Both the position numbers and the translations under genes were made by a program. Positions 25,488 to 33,496 of a DNA stretch of 64,000 nt are shown in pieces. The notes under the pieces are model-generated. The model searched no databases. It was not told the origin of the DNA and saw only the letters and a program-made list of their open reading frames with translations. Origin of the DNA: Fictibacillus phosphorivorans (GTDB lineage Bacteria > Bacillota > Bacilli > Bacillales > Fictibacillaceae); contig NZ_LRFC01000008.1 in the NCBI RefSeq assembly GCF_001619875.1, forward strand, positions 1 to 64,000. The letters are read 5' to 3'. How positions within the stretch are numbered: position 1 is the first letter of the stretch; every line of letters begins with the position of its first letter.

Positions 25488-26387
25488 ATGAAAATAAATA
25501 GTGATACGGGTCATAATAAAAAAGCGGATATACCTGATCGGCAGTACTTTTTCCCAGTTCAGATCATTGAATACTTTATTGAAGAAGGCAAAGCTTCGTT
25601 ACAGATCACCAACTTGGCTCAATTAATACTGTCTTTCATGGCAGGAGCATTTATTGCGTTTGGGGCTCTAGGTTCCGTGCTCTTATCGATGAATGTAGAT
25701 ACACCAGGACCATATAACCTTTTAGCAGGTGTTGGATTTGCTATAGGTTATGCCATGATCTTTTTGTCAGGCTCTATCCTTTTTACAGAGATTAATATTC
25801 TTTTGCCAACTTATATTTTACAAAGTAAGTTTTGGATCAGTAGAAAGGTCCTTCGATTTTGGGGCATTTGTTACATTGGAAATTTTCTCGGAGCCTTATT
25901 TGTAGGATTTCTTTTAAACCTTTCCGGATCATTAGATAAAGAATTTTATGACGGACTTTTAAAATTCATGGAAAAGAAGATGCAATTTACAGATCGAGGG
26001 ACATGGGGATGGTTTCAGGTTCTGTTCTCTGGAATTCTCGCTAACTGGCTTATCGGTATTGCAGCCGTTCTGGCTACTGCAGCCCGTGATGTCATGGGAA
26101 AAATATTTGGGATCTTATTACCTGTTATTATTTTTGAAGCCGGAAATTTTCAGCATGCTGTTGCAAACATGGGATACTTTAGTATTACGGTTCTAGAAGG
26201 CTTCGAATACAGCTGGTATGAGTTTATTTTTCTAAATTTAATACCTGCCTCGATCGGAAACCTTATTGGAGGGGGTATATTGGTGTCCCTCTTACTTTCA
26301 TTTGCTTTTAAAGAAGATATTGATGATGACATCGTAAAAGAGGAAGAAGAGGAAGTGGAGAAGATCACTGATAAAATGAATAAATAG
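25488..26387 (+). CDS. Formate/nitrite transporter (FNT) family channel
   Basis: This 299-residue protein has six membrane helices and FNT hallmarks (ITNLAQLILSFMAGAFIAFG, SGSILFTEINILLP, GILANWLIGIAAVLATAARD, FQHAVANMGYF). The long Asp/Glu-rich C-terminal tail (about 25 residues) is unusual and may sense charge or bind partners. AGGGA precedes the ATG. FNT channels carry formate, nitrite, hydrosulfide or acetate; the neighbours give no clue to which. Confidence 0.88.
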   Translation: MKINSDTGHNKKADIPDRQYFFPVQIIEYFIEEGKASLQITNLAQLILSFMAGAFIAFGALGSVLLSMNVDTPGPYNLLAGVGFAIGYAMIFLSGSILFTEINILLPTYILQSKFWISRKVLRFWGICYIGNFLGALFVGFLLNLSGSLDKEFYDGLLKFMEKKMQFTDRGTWGWFQVLFSGILANWLIGIAAVLATAARDVMGKIFGILLPVIIFEAGNFQHAVANMGYFSITVLEGFEYSWYEFIFLNLIPASIGNLIGGGILVSLLLSFAFKEDIDDDIVKEEEEEVEKITDKMNK

Positions 26388-26396
26388 TTCAAACGT

Positions 26397-26434
26397 AAAC
26401 ACTTTTATTGTTATGTACAGTAAAGGTGTTTTTT
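26397..26434 (+). terminator. Terminator after the FNT gene
   Basis: AACACTTTTA pairs with TAAAGGTGTT (one G-T pair) and is followed by TTTTTG. Confidence 0.7.
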
Positions 26435-26568
26435 GTTAGAGTTCAATTAAGAGCAGCTATAAAAAAAGCTTTGTTAACTAAAATGATCTGCAACAATAAA
26501 GCTTGGACGAACGAGACTTGGTAGTAAGCAACGAAGCAATGATTAACATCAGAAAAGGATGAACGGGT

Positions 26569-27474
26569 TTGCCTTATACAAGAATTGCTTTTTTATATGT
26601 AGCTATAGGTGCTTCACTTTGGGGAATCATCGGTTTTTTCGTAAAAGAATTAGCAGATTACGGTTATACGTCTTTACAGATCGTTTATTTGAGAGCGGCA
26701 AGTGCGTTTCTATTGTTTCTCATTTGGATCTTGATTCAACAACCTGCTCTTTTGAAAATCAAACCGGCTGATGCTTGGTATTTTTTAGGTACTGGGGTCT
26801 TAAGCGTCTCCTTTTTTAATTGGTGCTATTTCACCACAATTCAAACCTCTTCACTAGCCGTTGCTGCTATTTTGTTATATACAGCTCCCGCTTTTGTACT
26901 TGTAATCTCTGTTTTTGTATTTAAAGAACGGTTAACACGTCAAAAAGGATATGCCCTATCTGCAACATTTCTCGGATGTATTTTAGTTTCTGGTTTATTT
27001 TCAGCACAACTTGAACTCTCTATGAAAAGCTTATGGATAGGATTAGGAGCAGGGTTTGGTTATTCGCTTTATAGTATTTTCGGCAAACTCGCTAGCAAGA
27101 AATACAAAACATTAACCATTAGTTTTTACACTTTTTTATTTGCGATGATCGCCCTTTTTCCAATGAGTGATATATCGTCTACTAAAGTGAATATGTTCGA
27201 TCCAACTGTCATACTAAACATTATTGGATTAGGATTGTTTCCTACCGTACTCGCTTATTGGTTTTATACACAAGGATTAAAACAGCTCGAAGCCAGTAAA
27301 GCAGCGATAATATCTACGGTTGAACCTGTTGTAGCAACCATAATGGGTTTTGTATTATACAATGAATCTGTTTCCTTCATTCAAGCGGTAGGTATATTGC
27401 TCGTTCTCGGCGCAGTCCTATTCATTCAAGAACGAAAACCAAAAGTCATGAAAGCAATAACAAATTCACAATAA
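26569..27474 (+). CDS. EamA/DMT-family transporter
   Basis: This is a 301-residue, ten-helix exporter with two EamA repeats (about 10-140 and 155-290), including VAIGASLWGIIGFFVKELAD and LEASKAAIISTVEPVVATIM. It starts with TTG; AAAGGA lies 9 bases upstream. Family members export amino acids or metabolites. The gene stands alone with its own terminator. An imperfect inverted repeat (AAGCTTTGTT, 26467; AACAATAAAGCTT, 26492) lies in the leader and might be regulatory. Confidence 0.85.
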   Translation: MPYTRIAFLYVAIGASLWGIIGFFVKELADYGYTSLQIVYLRAASAFLLFLIWILIQQPALLKIKPADAWYFLGTGVLSVSFFNWCYFTTIQTSSLAVAAILLYTAPAFVLVISVFVFKERLTRQKGYALSATFLGCILVSGLFSAQLELSMKSLWIGLGAGFGYSLYSIFGKLASKKYKTLTISFYTFLFAMIALFPMSDISSTKVNMFDPTVILNIIGLGLFPTVLAYWFYTQGLKQLEASKAAIISTVEPVVATIMGFVLYNESVSFIQAVGILLVLGAVLFIQERKPKVMKAITNSQ

Positions 27475-27475
27475 A

Positions 27476-27505
27476 AAGGTGCAGCATGAGAGCTGCACCT
27501 TCTGT
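27476..27505. terminator. Terminator between convergent genes
   Basis: AAGGTGCAGC-ATGAGA-GCTGCACCTT, followed by CTGTTTTT; it also faces the ABC ATPase gene. Confidence 0.75.
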
Positions 27506-27507
27506 TT

Positions 27508-28242
27508 TTACAGGATTGAACTTAAAAAGTCTTTCGTTCGCTGTTCTTTTGGATTATTAAACAGCTCATCTGGTTTTCCTCTTTCCCAGATTTGACCGTC
27601 ATGCATATATACAACTTCGTCTGCCACTTCTTTGGCAAATCCCATTTCATGTGTAACCACAACCATCGTCATGCCTTCTTGCGCTAGTTCCTTCATGGTC
27701 GCTAATACTTCTCCAACAAGCTCGGGATCGAGAGCTGAAGTAGGCTCATCAAACAGCATGATATCTGGTTTCATGGCAAGTGCCCTTGCGATTGCTACAC
27801 GTTGTTTTTGCCCACCTGATAGTTTTGCAGGATACACATCTGCTTTATCCGACAACCCCACTTTACCGAGTAAGGAAATTGCCTCTTTCTTCGCTTCAGC
27901 TTTATTCAATTTTTTCACGAGAACTGGAGCTTCCATAACATTTTCTAGTACTGTTTTGTGCGGGAACAAATTAAAGTGCTGAAAGACCATCCCAACTCGT
28001 TGTCGAACTTCATTTAGGTTATGTGATTTGGGGTCTATTTCTTCTCCTTCAATCACAATCTTCCCGCCGTTTTTAATCTCCAGGAAATTGATACACCGAA
28101 GCAATGTACTCTTTCCAGATCCACTGGCTCCGATTAATACAACAACATCACTTTCATGTACTTCTAAATTCACTTCTTTTAATACTTCTAATTCACCAAA
28201 ACTCTTCTTCAGGTTCTCAATACGTATCATTTCTTTTTTCAT
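27508..28242 (-). CDS. Polar amino-acid ABC transporter, ATP-binding protein
   Basis: This is a 244-residue ATPase with Walker [11 protein letters not shown]-loop [12 protein letters not shown] signature [15 protein letters not shown], Walker [13 protein letters not shown] and the switch His in VVVTHEMGF. All catalytic elements are intact. AGGAGG precedes the ATG, 12 bases after the permease stop. It powers uptake with the permease and binding protein encoded upstream. The order SBP-permease-ATPase matches TcyABC- or ArtPQR-type systems. The substrate could be cystine, arginine, glutamine or similar. Confidence 0.9.
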   Translation of the reverse strand: MKKEMIRIENLKKSFGELEVLKEVNLEVHESDVVVLIGASGSGKSTLLRCINFLEIKNGGKIVIEGEEIDPKSHNLNEVRQRVGMVFQHFNLFPHKTVLENVMEAPVLVKKLNKAEAKKEAISLLGKVGLSDKADVYPAKLSGGQKQRVAIARALAMKPDIMLFDEPTSALDPELVGEVLATMKELAQEGMTMVVVTHEMGFAKEVADEVVYMHDGQIWERGKPDELFNNPKEQRTKDFLSSIL

Positions 28243-28254
28243 AGAATTCGCCTC

Positions 28255-28914
28255 CTATTCCCCAGCTGAAAGTTTCTTTTCTAACAGATTAACGAGTAGT
28301 GTGAAAAGAAGGACGAGTATTAGATAATAGAACCCAACAATAATTAAGTACGTCATTTCGTCAAACGTTCTGGATCCTTGGGTCGTTGCAATGCTGAACA
28401 ATTCGTTCAGTGCGATAAAAGAAGCGAGAGAAGAATCCTTTAATCCAATAATAAATTGATTTCCAAGTGGCGGAAGAGCTCTTTTAAAGGCTTGCGGCAA
28501 GATGATTCTTCTCATTGTTAAACCATATGTCATTCCGAGAGAGCGTCCAGCCTCCATTTGGCCTTTATCAACAGATTGGATGGATCCTCTAAAAATCTCA
28601 GCAATATAAGCACCATTGTGCATGGCAAGTCCAAAAGCAGCAGACCAGAACGCTGAAATCCCCAGTTCAGCAAGTCCAAAATAGAAGATGAAAATCTGAA
28701 CGATTAAGGGTGTTCCACGAATAAGTGCAATATAAATATTGGCGATCCAATTTAGGATCTTGATTCCTGAAATTTTAAATAGAGCAAAAACAAGTCCGAT
28801 ACCTGTCCCAATTAAAATGGAAACAAAGGTAAGTTTCAGCGTTATCCAGAGTCCTTTTATGAACAGCGGATAACTTTCTATCAATACATCTAAAATATGT
28901 GCGAGATCAAACAT
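28255..28914 (-). CDS. Polar amino-acid ABC transporter, permease
   Basis: This is a 219-residue membrane protein of the HisM/GlnP type with about five helices, the N-terminal signature LIESYPLFIKGLWITLKLTF and the EAA loop EAGRSLGMTYGLTMRRIILP. GGGGAGG precedes the ATG. It is the only permease in the operon, so it probably forms a homodimer. It lies after an intercistronic terminator that should lower its expression relative to the binding protein. Confidence 0.9.
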   Translation of the reverse strand: MFDLAHILDVLIESYPLFIKGLWITLKLTFVSILIGTGIGLVFALFKISGIKILNWIANIYIALIRGTPLIVQIFIFYFGLAELGISAFWSAAFGLAMHNGAYIAEIFRGSIQSVDKGQMEAGRSLGMTYGLTMRRIILPQAFKRALPPLGNQFIIGLKDSSLASFIALNELFSIATTQGSRTFDEMTYLIIVGFYYLILVLLFTLLVNLLEKKLSAGE

Positions 28915-28969
28915 GCCTTAATCCTCCCCTTTTCTTCTCTTTTTAAAGGTTGTTACAGTGTGATATAAA

Positions 28970-29007
28970 GAAAGCCGTCCTGCAATTCAAGCACATGCGG
29001 ACGGCTC
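28970..29007 (-). terminator. Intercistronic terminator in the ABC operon
   Basis: Leftward AGCCGTCC (28999-29006) pairs with GGACGGCT (28973-28980) across an 18-base loop, followed by TTCTTT. Partial read-through would favour the binding protein over the permease and ATPase. Confidence 0.7.
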
Positions 29008-29013
29008 ACACCA

Positions 29014-29799
29014 TTATTCAGGCTTTTTTGTGATATCTGCACCGATGTATTCTTTACTAATTTTTTCAAGTTCTCCATTATCTTTCAATTTCTTTAAAGC
29101 TTTGTTGATTGCTTTTAGCAATTCTTTATCTTCTTTTTTAACTGCTATTGCCTGTTCACTCGTACCAAGCTGCTCTTGTTCAACGATCTTAAAACCTTTT
29201 TCGATCGCTTGTTTTCCTGTAATAGCATCAGTAATAACAGCGTCATGCTTTCCTTCACTTAGCGCGCGTAATGCTGTAGCATCACTGTCATAATTTTTAA
29301 TTTGGTCTGTAAAATCCTGTGCGGATTTTTCATAGGTAGAACCTTTTGAAACAGCAACTTCTTTTCCTTTTAAATCTTCTTTCGTTTTAATATCACTATC
29401 TGGTCTTGTAAATATAACAGGACCTGAATAATAATATGGCTCGCTAAAATTCACTGCTTGCTTGCGGTCTTCAGTGATTGTATGGCTTGCCACTGCTGCG
29501 TCAAAACGATCTGCCTTTATTGCCGAAACAGCGCCATGAAATTTGAATTTCTCTGGAACGGCTTTTAAACCAAGTTCATCGGCTATGGCTTTTCCTACGG
29601 CTACATCAAAGCCCGTTAACTCACCATTGCTATCTACCGAACTAAATGGAGGAAATTCTCCCGAGACAATGTAATTGAACTCTCCATCATTTTTTAACTC
29701 GAGACCTCCGTCACTTGACTCACTGCTGCCACATGCAGCTAGTACAAACATTGAAAATACCACTACTAACATACTCATTTTCTTCTTGAAATCCTTCAT
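29014..29799 (-). CDS. Polar amino-acid ABC transporter, substrate-binding lipoprotein
   Basis: This 261-residue protein has a lipoprotein signal with lipobox VLAAC (Cys near residue 23) and an SBP-family-3 fold: FNYIVSGEFPPFSSVDSNGE, LTGFDVAVGKAIADELGLK, and AASHTITEDRKQAVNFSEPY. AAGGAGG precedes the ATG at 29799; an eight-codon upstream extension lacks support. It captures the substrate outside the membrane for the two downstream proteins. Confidence 0.9.
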   Translation of the reverse strand: MKDFKKKMSMLVVVFSMFVLAACGSSESSDGGLELKNDGEFNYIVSGEFPPFSSVDSNGELTGFDVAVGKAIADELGLKAVPEKFKFHGAVSAIKADRFDAAVASHTITEDRKQAVNFSEPYYYSGPVIFTRPDSDIKTKEDLKGKEVAVSKGSTYEKSAQDFTDQIKNYDSDATALRALSEGKHDAVITDAITGKQAIEKGFKIVEQEQLGTSEQAIAVKKEDKELLKAINKALKKLKDNGELEKISKEYIGADITKKPE

Positions 29800-29845
29800 T
29801 CTTATCCTCCTTGAATATCCCATTTGGTAATTCCCCTATTCATTT

Positions 29846-29874
29846 AGGGTAGCACGAATTTCTAACATTCTCAA
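29846..29874 (-). promoter_or_regulatory. Sigma-A-type promoter of the ABC operon
   Basis: Leftward TTGAGA, 17 bases, then TACCCT preceded by TGC (extended -10), about 50 bases upstream of the binding-protein start. Confidence 0.5.
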
Positions 29875-29973
29875 TTTTACGTCTATTTTAACCACTTAAA
29901 AAAATCAGACTTTTCATGCCTCTTATCTACTGTTACCCTTATTAAAAAACTCGTAAACACTTATTTAGCAAGC

Positions 29974-30011
29974 AAAAAAACGCCTTTCAGCCAGACTGAA
30001 ACGCGCTTTTA
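29974..30011 (-). terminator. Terminator of the histidine kinase gene
   Basis: Leftward GCGCGTTTCAG-TCTGG-CTGAAAGGCGTT is followed by TTTTTTG; the stem has one mismatch. Confidence 0.7.
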
Positions 30012-30016
30012 TTTTA

Positions 30017-31837
30017 TTATGGCAAAAGTTTAGTAGGGAGCAGAATGGTAACGGTCGTTCCAATATCTAATATACTTTCAAACGTAATGTTGCCATGGTG
30101 ATTTTCAATAATCTTCAAAGATACCATTAATCCCAAACCGATACCTTTTTCTTTGTTTGAATAAAATGGTTCTCCAAGTCTTGCAAGCCGATCTTCACCA
30201 ATGCCAACACCTTGGTCTGTAACTTTTATATAAACATATCCTTCATCATACGAACCTGTCTCTACAAAGATTGTCCCCCCATTATGCATGGATTCGATCG
30301 CATTTTTAATAACATTTATAATGACCTGTTTGATCTGATTGCCTTCACAAAGTATTTGGGGAACATTCATGAAATGTGTTTCAAATTGAACATTGTTGAG
30401 GTTTGCTTCTGAATCAAGCAGCGTTATGCTTTGTTTTATAAAATCATTAACATCTCTTTGCTGAAAGAACGTTTCTTGGTGTGGTTTAGCTAATACTAAA
30501 AATTCAGTAATGATCGACTCGATTCTATCCATTTCTGATAAAATAATTTCACTGTGCAGATCTTCCATATCCGCTTTCATCAATTGGACAAATCCCTTAA
30601 TGCTTGTAAGCGGATTACGAATCTCATGCGCAATCCCTGCAGCAAGTTCACCTACTACTGTCAATTTATCAGATTTTCTGAGGAGTTCTTCCTTTTCTTT
30701 GAGTTCAGTAATATCCTCTGAAATTCCTGCTATTCGATAGACTTCTGCTTGATCATTTATTATCGGAAACGCTCTTGTTCTAATCCAGCGTACTTTTTTA
30801 TTTTTGTTTTGTATACGATATTCAATCTGAGATTCACTTTGTGCAATTAATTGAATAAACCCATTGACTGCCTCTTGATCTTCAGGGTGAACATCTGTAA
30901 ATACAGAATCAAACGAAGCAGACTGTGTATCCCATATTTGTTCATAGGCTCTTGAGATGTATAGAAGCTTTTGTGTTTCGTAATCTTGCATCCAAAACAC
31001 GTCTTTTGCGTTTTCAGCAAATTGGCGAAATCTTTCTTCGCTCTCCCGAAGTCCGAGTTCCATTCTTTTGCTTTCGGTTATATCTCTTGATACACCTACA
31101 ATCCCCTCTACCTGACCTTGATCGTTTTTAATCGGGGAGAGAATGGCTTGGTAATAAAGACGTTCACCATTTCGAATATTGCTCCATTCATAAAATTGGG
31201 ATTTCCCTTGTAAAACACGATGGCAGGCTTGTTCTTGACCTACTGCAATAGCATCTCCAAATACTTCTCGAATGGTCTTGCCTAAAAAGTAGGACGGCTT
31301 TACACCATGTTTCTCCATCCACTTTCCATAAATTCCTGTATGTACAAAATTTTGATCCAATGTAAAGACTGTGTCCTCCATAGAATCTACTAGTGAGTGA
31401 AATCGTTCTTGGCTGCGGTTTAATTCCTTTTCCAATACCTTTAACTTTTGATTGTCTGTAAGGGTAAGGACAAGGTTTTCTATTCTATTGTATGCATCCA
31501 AAATAGGGGTTATTGCTACGGATATCCACTTAATCATATCCGAGTTTTTACACATTATCTTAAGATCCATCTGATGAATTTTTTTCTTTTGCCTTGTAAT
31601 TCGAAGTAAGATCTTTCTAAATGATTCTTTACTTTGTTCCATTAAGTTAAATGGGAGGTTATAAAGATATACACCTTCTACTTCCTCAGCAGACAGCTCT
31701 ATTATACTGTACGCTTTTGTGTTCGCGTAAAGAATTATGCCGGATGGTTCTACAACGATAATTCCGCTATCCACGGCCTCATAAAAGGAATGCATCAGTT
31801 GTTTTCTATTCTGTAATTCAAACGAAGTTTCTCGCAT
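30017..31837 (-). CDS. Orphan PAS-domain sensor histidine kinase (sporulation-kinase type)
   Basis: This 606-residue cytoplasmic kinase has no membrane helices. Three PAS domains lie at about 15-130, 145-257 (with PAC motif GVSRDITESKR) and 265-385 (GISEDITELKE). They are followed by a HisKA domain with the phospho-acceptor His in GIAHEIRNPLTSIKGF and a HATPase domain with N, G1 and G2 boxes (IKNAIESM, DQGVGIG, GIGLGLMVS). No response regulator is adjacent. The architecture matches the Kin kinases that feed phosphate to Spo0F, so sporulation phosphorelay input is the leading inference. AAGGATG precedes the ATG. Confidence 0.88.
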   Translation of the reverse strand: MRETSFELQNRKQLMHSFYEAVDSGIIVVEPSGIILYANTKAYSIIELSAEEVEGVYLYNLPFNLMEQSKESFRKILLRITRQKKKIHQMDLKIMCKNSDMIKWISVAITPILDAYNRIENLVLTLTDNQKLKVLEKELNRSQERFHSLVDSMEDTVFTLDQNFVHTGIYGKWMEKHGVKPSYFLGKTIREVFGDAIAVGQEQACHRVLQGKSQFYEWSNIRNGERLYYQAILSPIKNDQGQVEGIVGVSRDITESKRMELGLRESEERFRQFAENAKDVFWMQDYETQKLLYISRAYEQIWDTQSASFDSVFTDVHPEDQEAVNGFIQLIAQSESQIEYRIQNKNKKVRWIRTRAFPIINDQAEVYRIAGISEDITELKEKEELLRKSDKLTVVGELAAGIAHEIRNPLTSIKGFVQLMKADMEDLHSEIILSEMDRIESIITEFLVLAKPHQETFFQQRDVNDFIKQSITLLDSEANLNNVQFETHFMNVPQILCEGNQIKQVIINVIKNAIESMHNGGTIFVETGSYDEGYVYIKVTDQGVGIGEDRLARLGEPFYSNKEKGIGLGLMVSLKIIENHHGNITFESILDIGTTVTILLPTKLLP

Positions 31838-32182
31838 AGGCTACATCCTTGTGGATTATTTTTAATATATATTTACAAGATTTGTCTTTTCTCTATTTTT
31901 CTATTAAATACAATAAATTACAAGAGTTAATTTTATAATGTGACGATTAAGACCATTTGCAGCACTAAAAATTCAGTTTGATTTACTTAACGTTTCTTCA
32001 GACATTACCATGTACATTTCATTTCTCGTGTAACAATCAAATCTATAAATAGGATTTATTTTATATTTTTTGAGGTAAAAAGATTTATATCCCTTTAGCC
32101 GATTTTTATAAACCCGCAAGTTAAGTTTCATAAAATACAAAATCATAGAATAGGGTAAATAATAAGGATATGGAGGTTGAAG
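31838..32182. other. AT-rich intergenic stretch
   Basis: It separates the divergent kinase and membrane-protein genes and must hold both promoters. I see no coding frame, repeat or clear consensus promoter beyond AT-rich sequence. Confidence 0.5.
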
Positions 32183-32533
32183 ATGATACTTTTTGCTATT
32201 GTTTGCTTACTTTCTTTCTATCTTTTAACAGCACGAGATTCAATAAAAGTAAAACAAGTGGTATGGCCCGTTTATGGAATAATAGGCTTGGCATGTATCA
32301 TTAGTTTATTTACTTTGAATTCTGATACCGCAACGTATGTCTTTTGGGTAAGAGTATTTTTCTTGCTTTTAGCGGTACCCGTATTATCTTTAGTGATTCG
32401 CAAAGTATGGCAGCTTAGTTCGGGAACTTCTAATTGGATATCATACACAGTAACCATTCCCGTATCATTCCTTTTCGTCTTAACGCTCTGGTTATGCTGG
32501 AACATGTTCCCCATCTTGTTGTATATCTTCTAA
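32183..32533 (+). CDS. Small multi-helix membrane protein
   Basis: This is a 116-residue protein with about four hydrophobic segments (ILFAIVCLLSFYLL, VVWPVYGIIGLACIISLF, VFWVRVFFLLLAVPVL, VSFLFVLTLWLCWNMF). I take the ATG at 32183 because GGAGG ends 7 bases upstream; the TTG two codons earlier is too close. No family is recognised. It has its own strong terminator, so it is an independent gene. Confidence 0.65.
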   Translation: MILFAIVCLLSFYLLTARDSIKVKQVVWPVYGIIGLACIISLFTLNSDTATYVFWVRVFFLLLAVPVLSLVIRKVWQLSSGTSNWISYTVTIPVSFLFVLTLWLCWNMFPILLYIF

Positions 32534-32559
32534 ATAAAAGGATTCGTATAGAGAAAAGA

Positions 32560-32589
32560 GCCTTAGGGAATACCCTAAGGCGCTTTCTT
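32560..32589 (+). terminator. Perfect terminator after the membrane-protein gene
   Basis: GCCTTAGGG-AATA-CCCTAAGGC followed by GCTTTCTTT. Confidence 0.8.
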
Positions 32590-32633
32590 TGCTACAGTGT
32601 TTTGAGAGTCCTCTCCAGATGGACATAAATCAG

Positions 32634-32894
32634 CTATTTGTCTTTTTGCGGGGTCTGTCCCCCCTGCATGAGAGAAAGCACTTCTTTTACAATAGTATTG
32701 ATCTTTTGGTTAATAAATTCATCTCCAAAGTTTTCTTTTGCTTGTTTGATTGCCGTAATTACATCTTCGTCATATTCAATTAAATCTTCATCATCTTCAG
32801 CTTCATTATATAAGTCAATCATGCTGTCTAATCCCTCTTGCATCCGGTCTATAGCTTCGCTGTATTTATCTCGATCCTCTTTATTGTATTTCAC
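32634..32894 (-). CDS. Small acidic helical protein of unknown function
   Basis: This is an 86-residue protein from a GTG at 32894 (GGGTG 6 bases upstream), or three codons longer from a GTG at 32903. It is acidic and helical (KYNKEDRDKYSEAIDRMQEG, then YNEAEDDEDLIEYDEDVITA) with no Cys and no membrane segment. No family is recognised. It is divergent from the SigI-like gene and leaves room for promoters in the 170-base gap. Confidence 0.6.
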   Translation of the reverse strand: MKYNKEDRDKYSEAIDRMQEGLDSMIDLYNEAEDDEDLIEYDEDVITAIKQAKENFGDEFINQKINTIVKEVLSLMQGGQTPQKDK

Positions 32895-33064
32895 CTTAAT
32901 CACCCATTCACAGCTTTTCCATCTATTTGTACTATCAAACTCCAAAACATGGCCACACGTGACTTTTTTCTCTATTTTTTCAAGTAAAAGTATACTATAA
33001 TAATTTGGTTATTATTATCTTGAAATATATTATTTTACATCAAGAGCGGAAGGAGGGGGAACAA

Positions 33065-33496
33065 TTGATTCGTCGCTGGTTTAACCGAAAGAATAAACAC
33101 TTGCAACCTGCTTTAGAATCACGGACTTCAAGTTCAATGATAGGTTTATGTACAAACACTGTAAGAGAACCAGATCCTGTTAAAGAAATTACACACTTTA
33201 AAATGCGGTTGAAGGAATTTGGAATAGATTTTAGCCATTTGGTCTCCAGCACTCCTGAAGAGCTTGAAAAAAGGAAGCAAGCCATTGAGGTGGCTGAGGA
33301 AATTGCTGCAGATCCAGAAATGCGAAATTACTTTTTAACGTGGAAACGATTGCCCCTTCTTCACAGCGAAAGTACGCAGCACCAGAAACTCACTATGAAG
33401 AGGCAGCGAGAATACATAACCGCACTTACACTCATCTTTATTGAAAACTATCATGTGTTATTGCAATATGTGCCGGGCACAGGAGGAAAACACTAA
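33065..33496 (+). CDS. SigI-like protein lacking sigma region 2
   Basis: This 143-residue protein aligns from residue 39 with the C-terminal half of RNA polymerase sigma-I: VKEITHFKMRLKEFGIDFSH, then KRKQAIEVAEEIAADPEMRN and RQREYITALTLIFIENYHVL. Typical SigI has about 250 residues, so the whole N-terminal sigma-2 domain is missing and is replaced by a short basic leader (MIRRWFNRKNKHLQ). The usual recognition-helix sequence SRKTIERN is not conserved. AGGAGGGGG lies 5 bases before the TTG, so the short start is genuine and not a frameshifted tail. The stop overlaps the rsgI start (TAATG). Confidence 0.75.
   Translation: MIRRWFNRKNKHLQPALESRTSSSMIGLCTNTVREPDPVKEITHFKMRLKEFGIDFSHLVSSTPEELEKRKQAIEVAEEIAADPEMRNYFLTWKRLPLLHSESTQHQKLTMKRQREYITALTLIFIENYHVLLQYVPGTGGKH

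Noticed and set aside
26467-26504. Riboswitch or T-box in the leader of the DMT transporter
   Set aside because: Only one imperfect inverted repeat is present and no conserved riboswitch or T-box motif is seen.
33005-33064. Longer N-terminus for the SigI-like protein (GTG or ATG near 33005)
   Set aside because: The extension MVIIILKYIILHQERK is translated promoter and ribosome-binding-site sequence; the TTG at 33065 has an excellent AGGAGGGGG.
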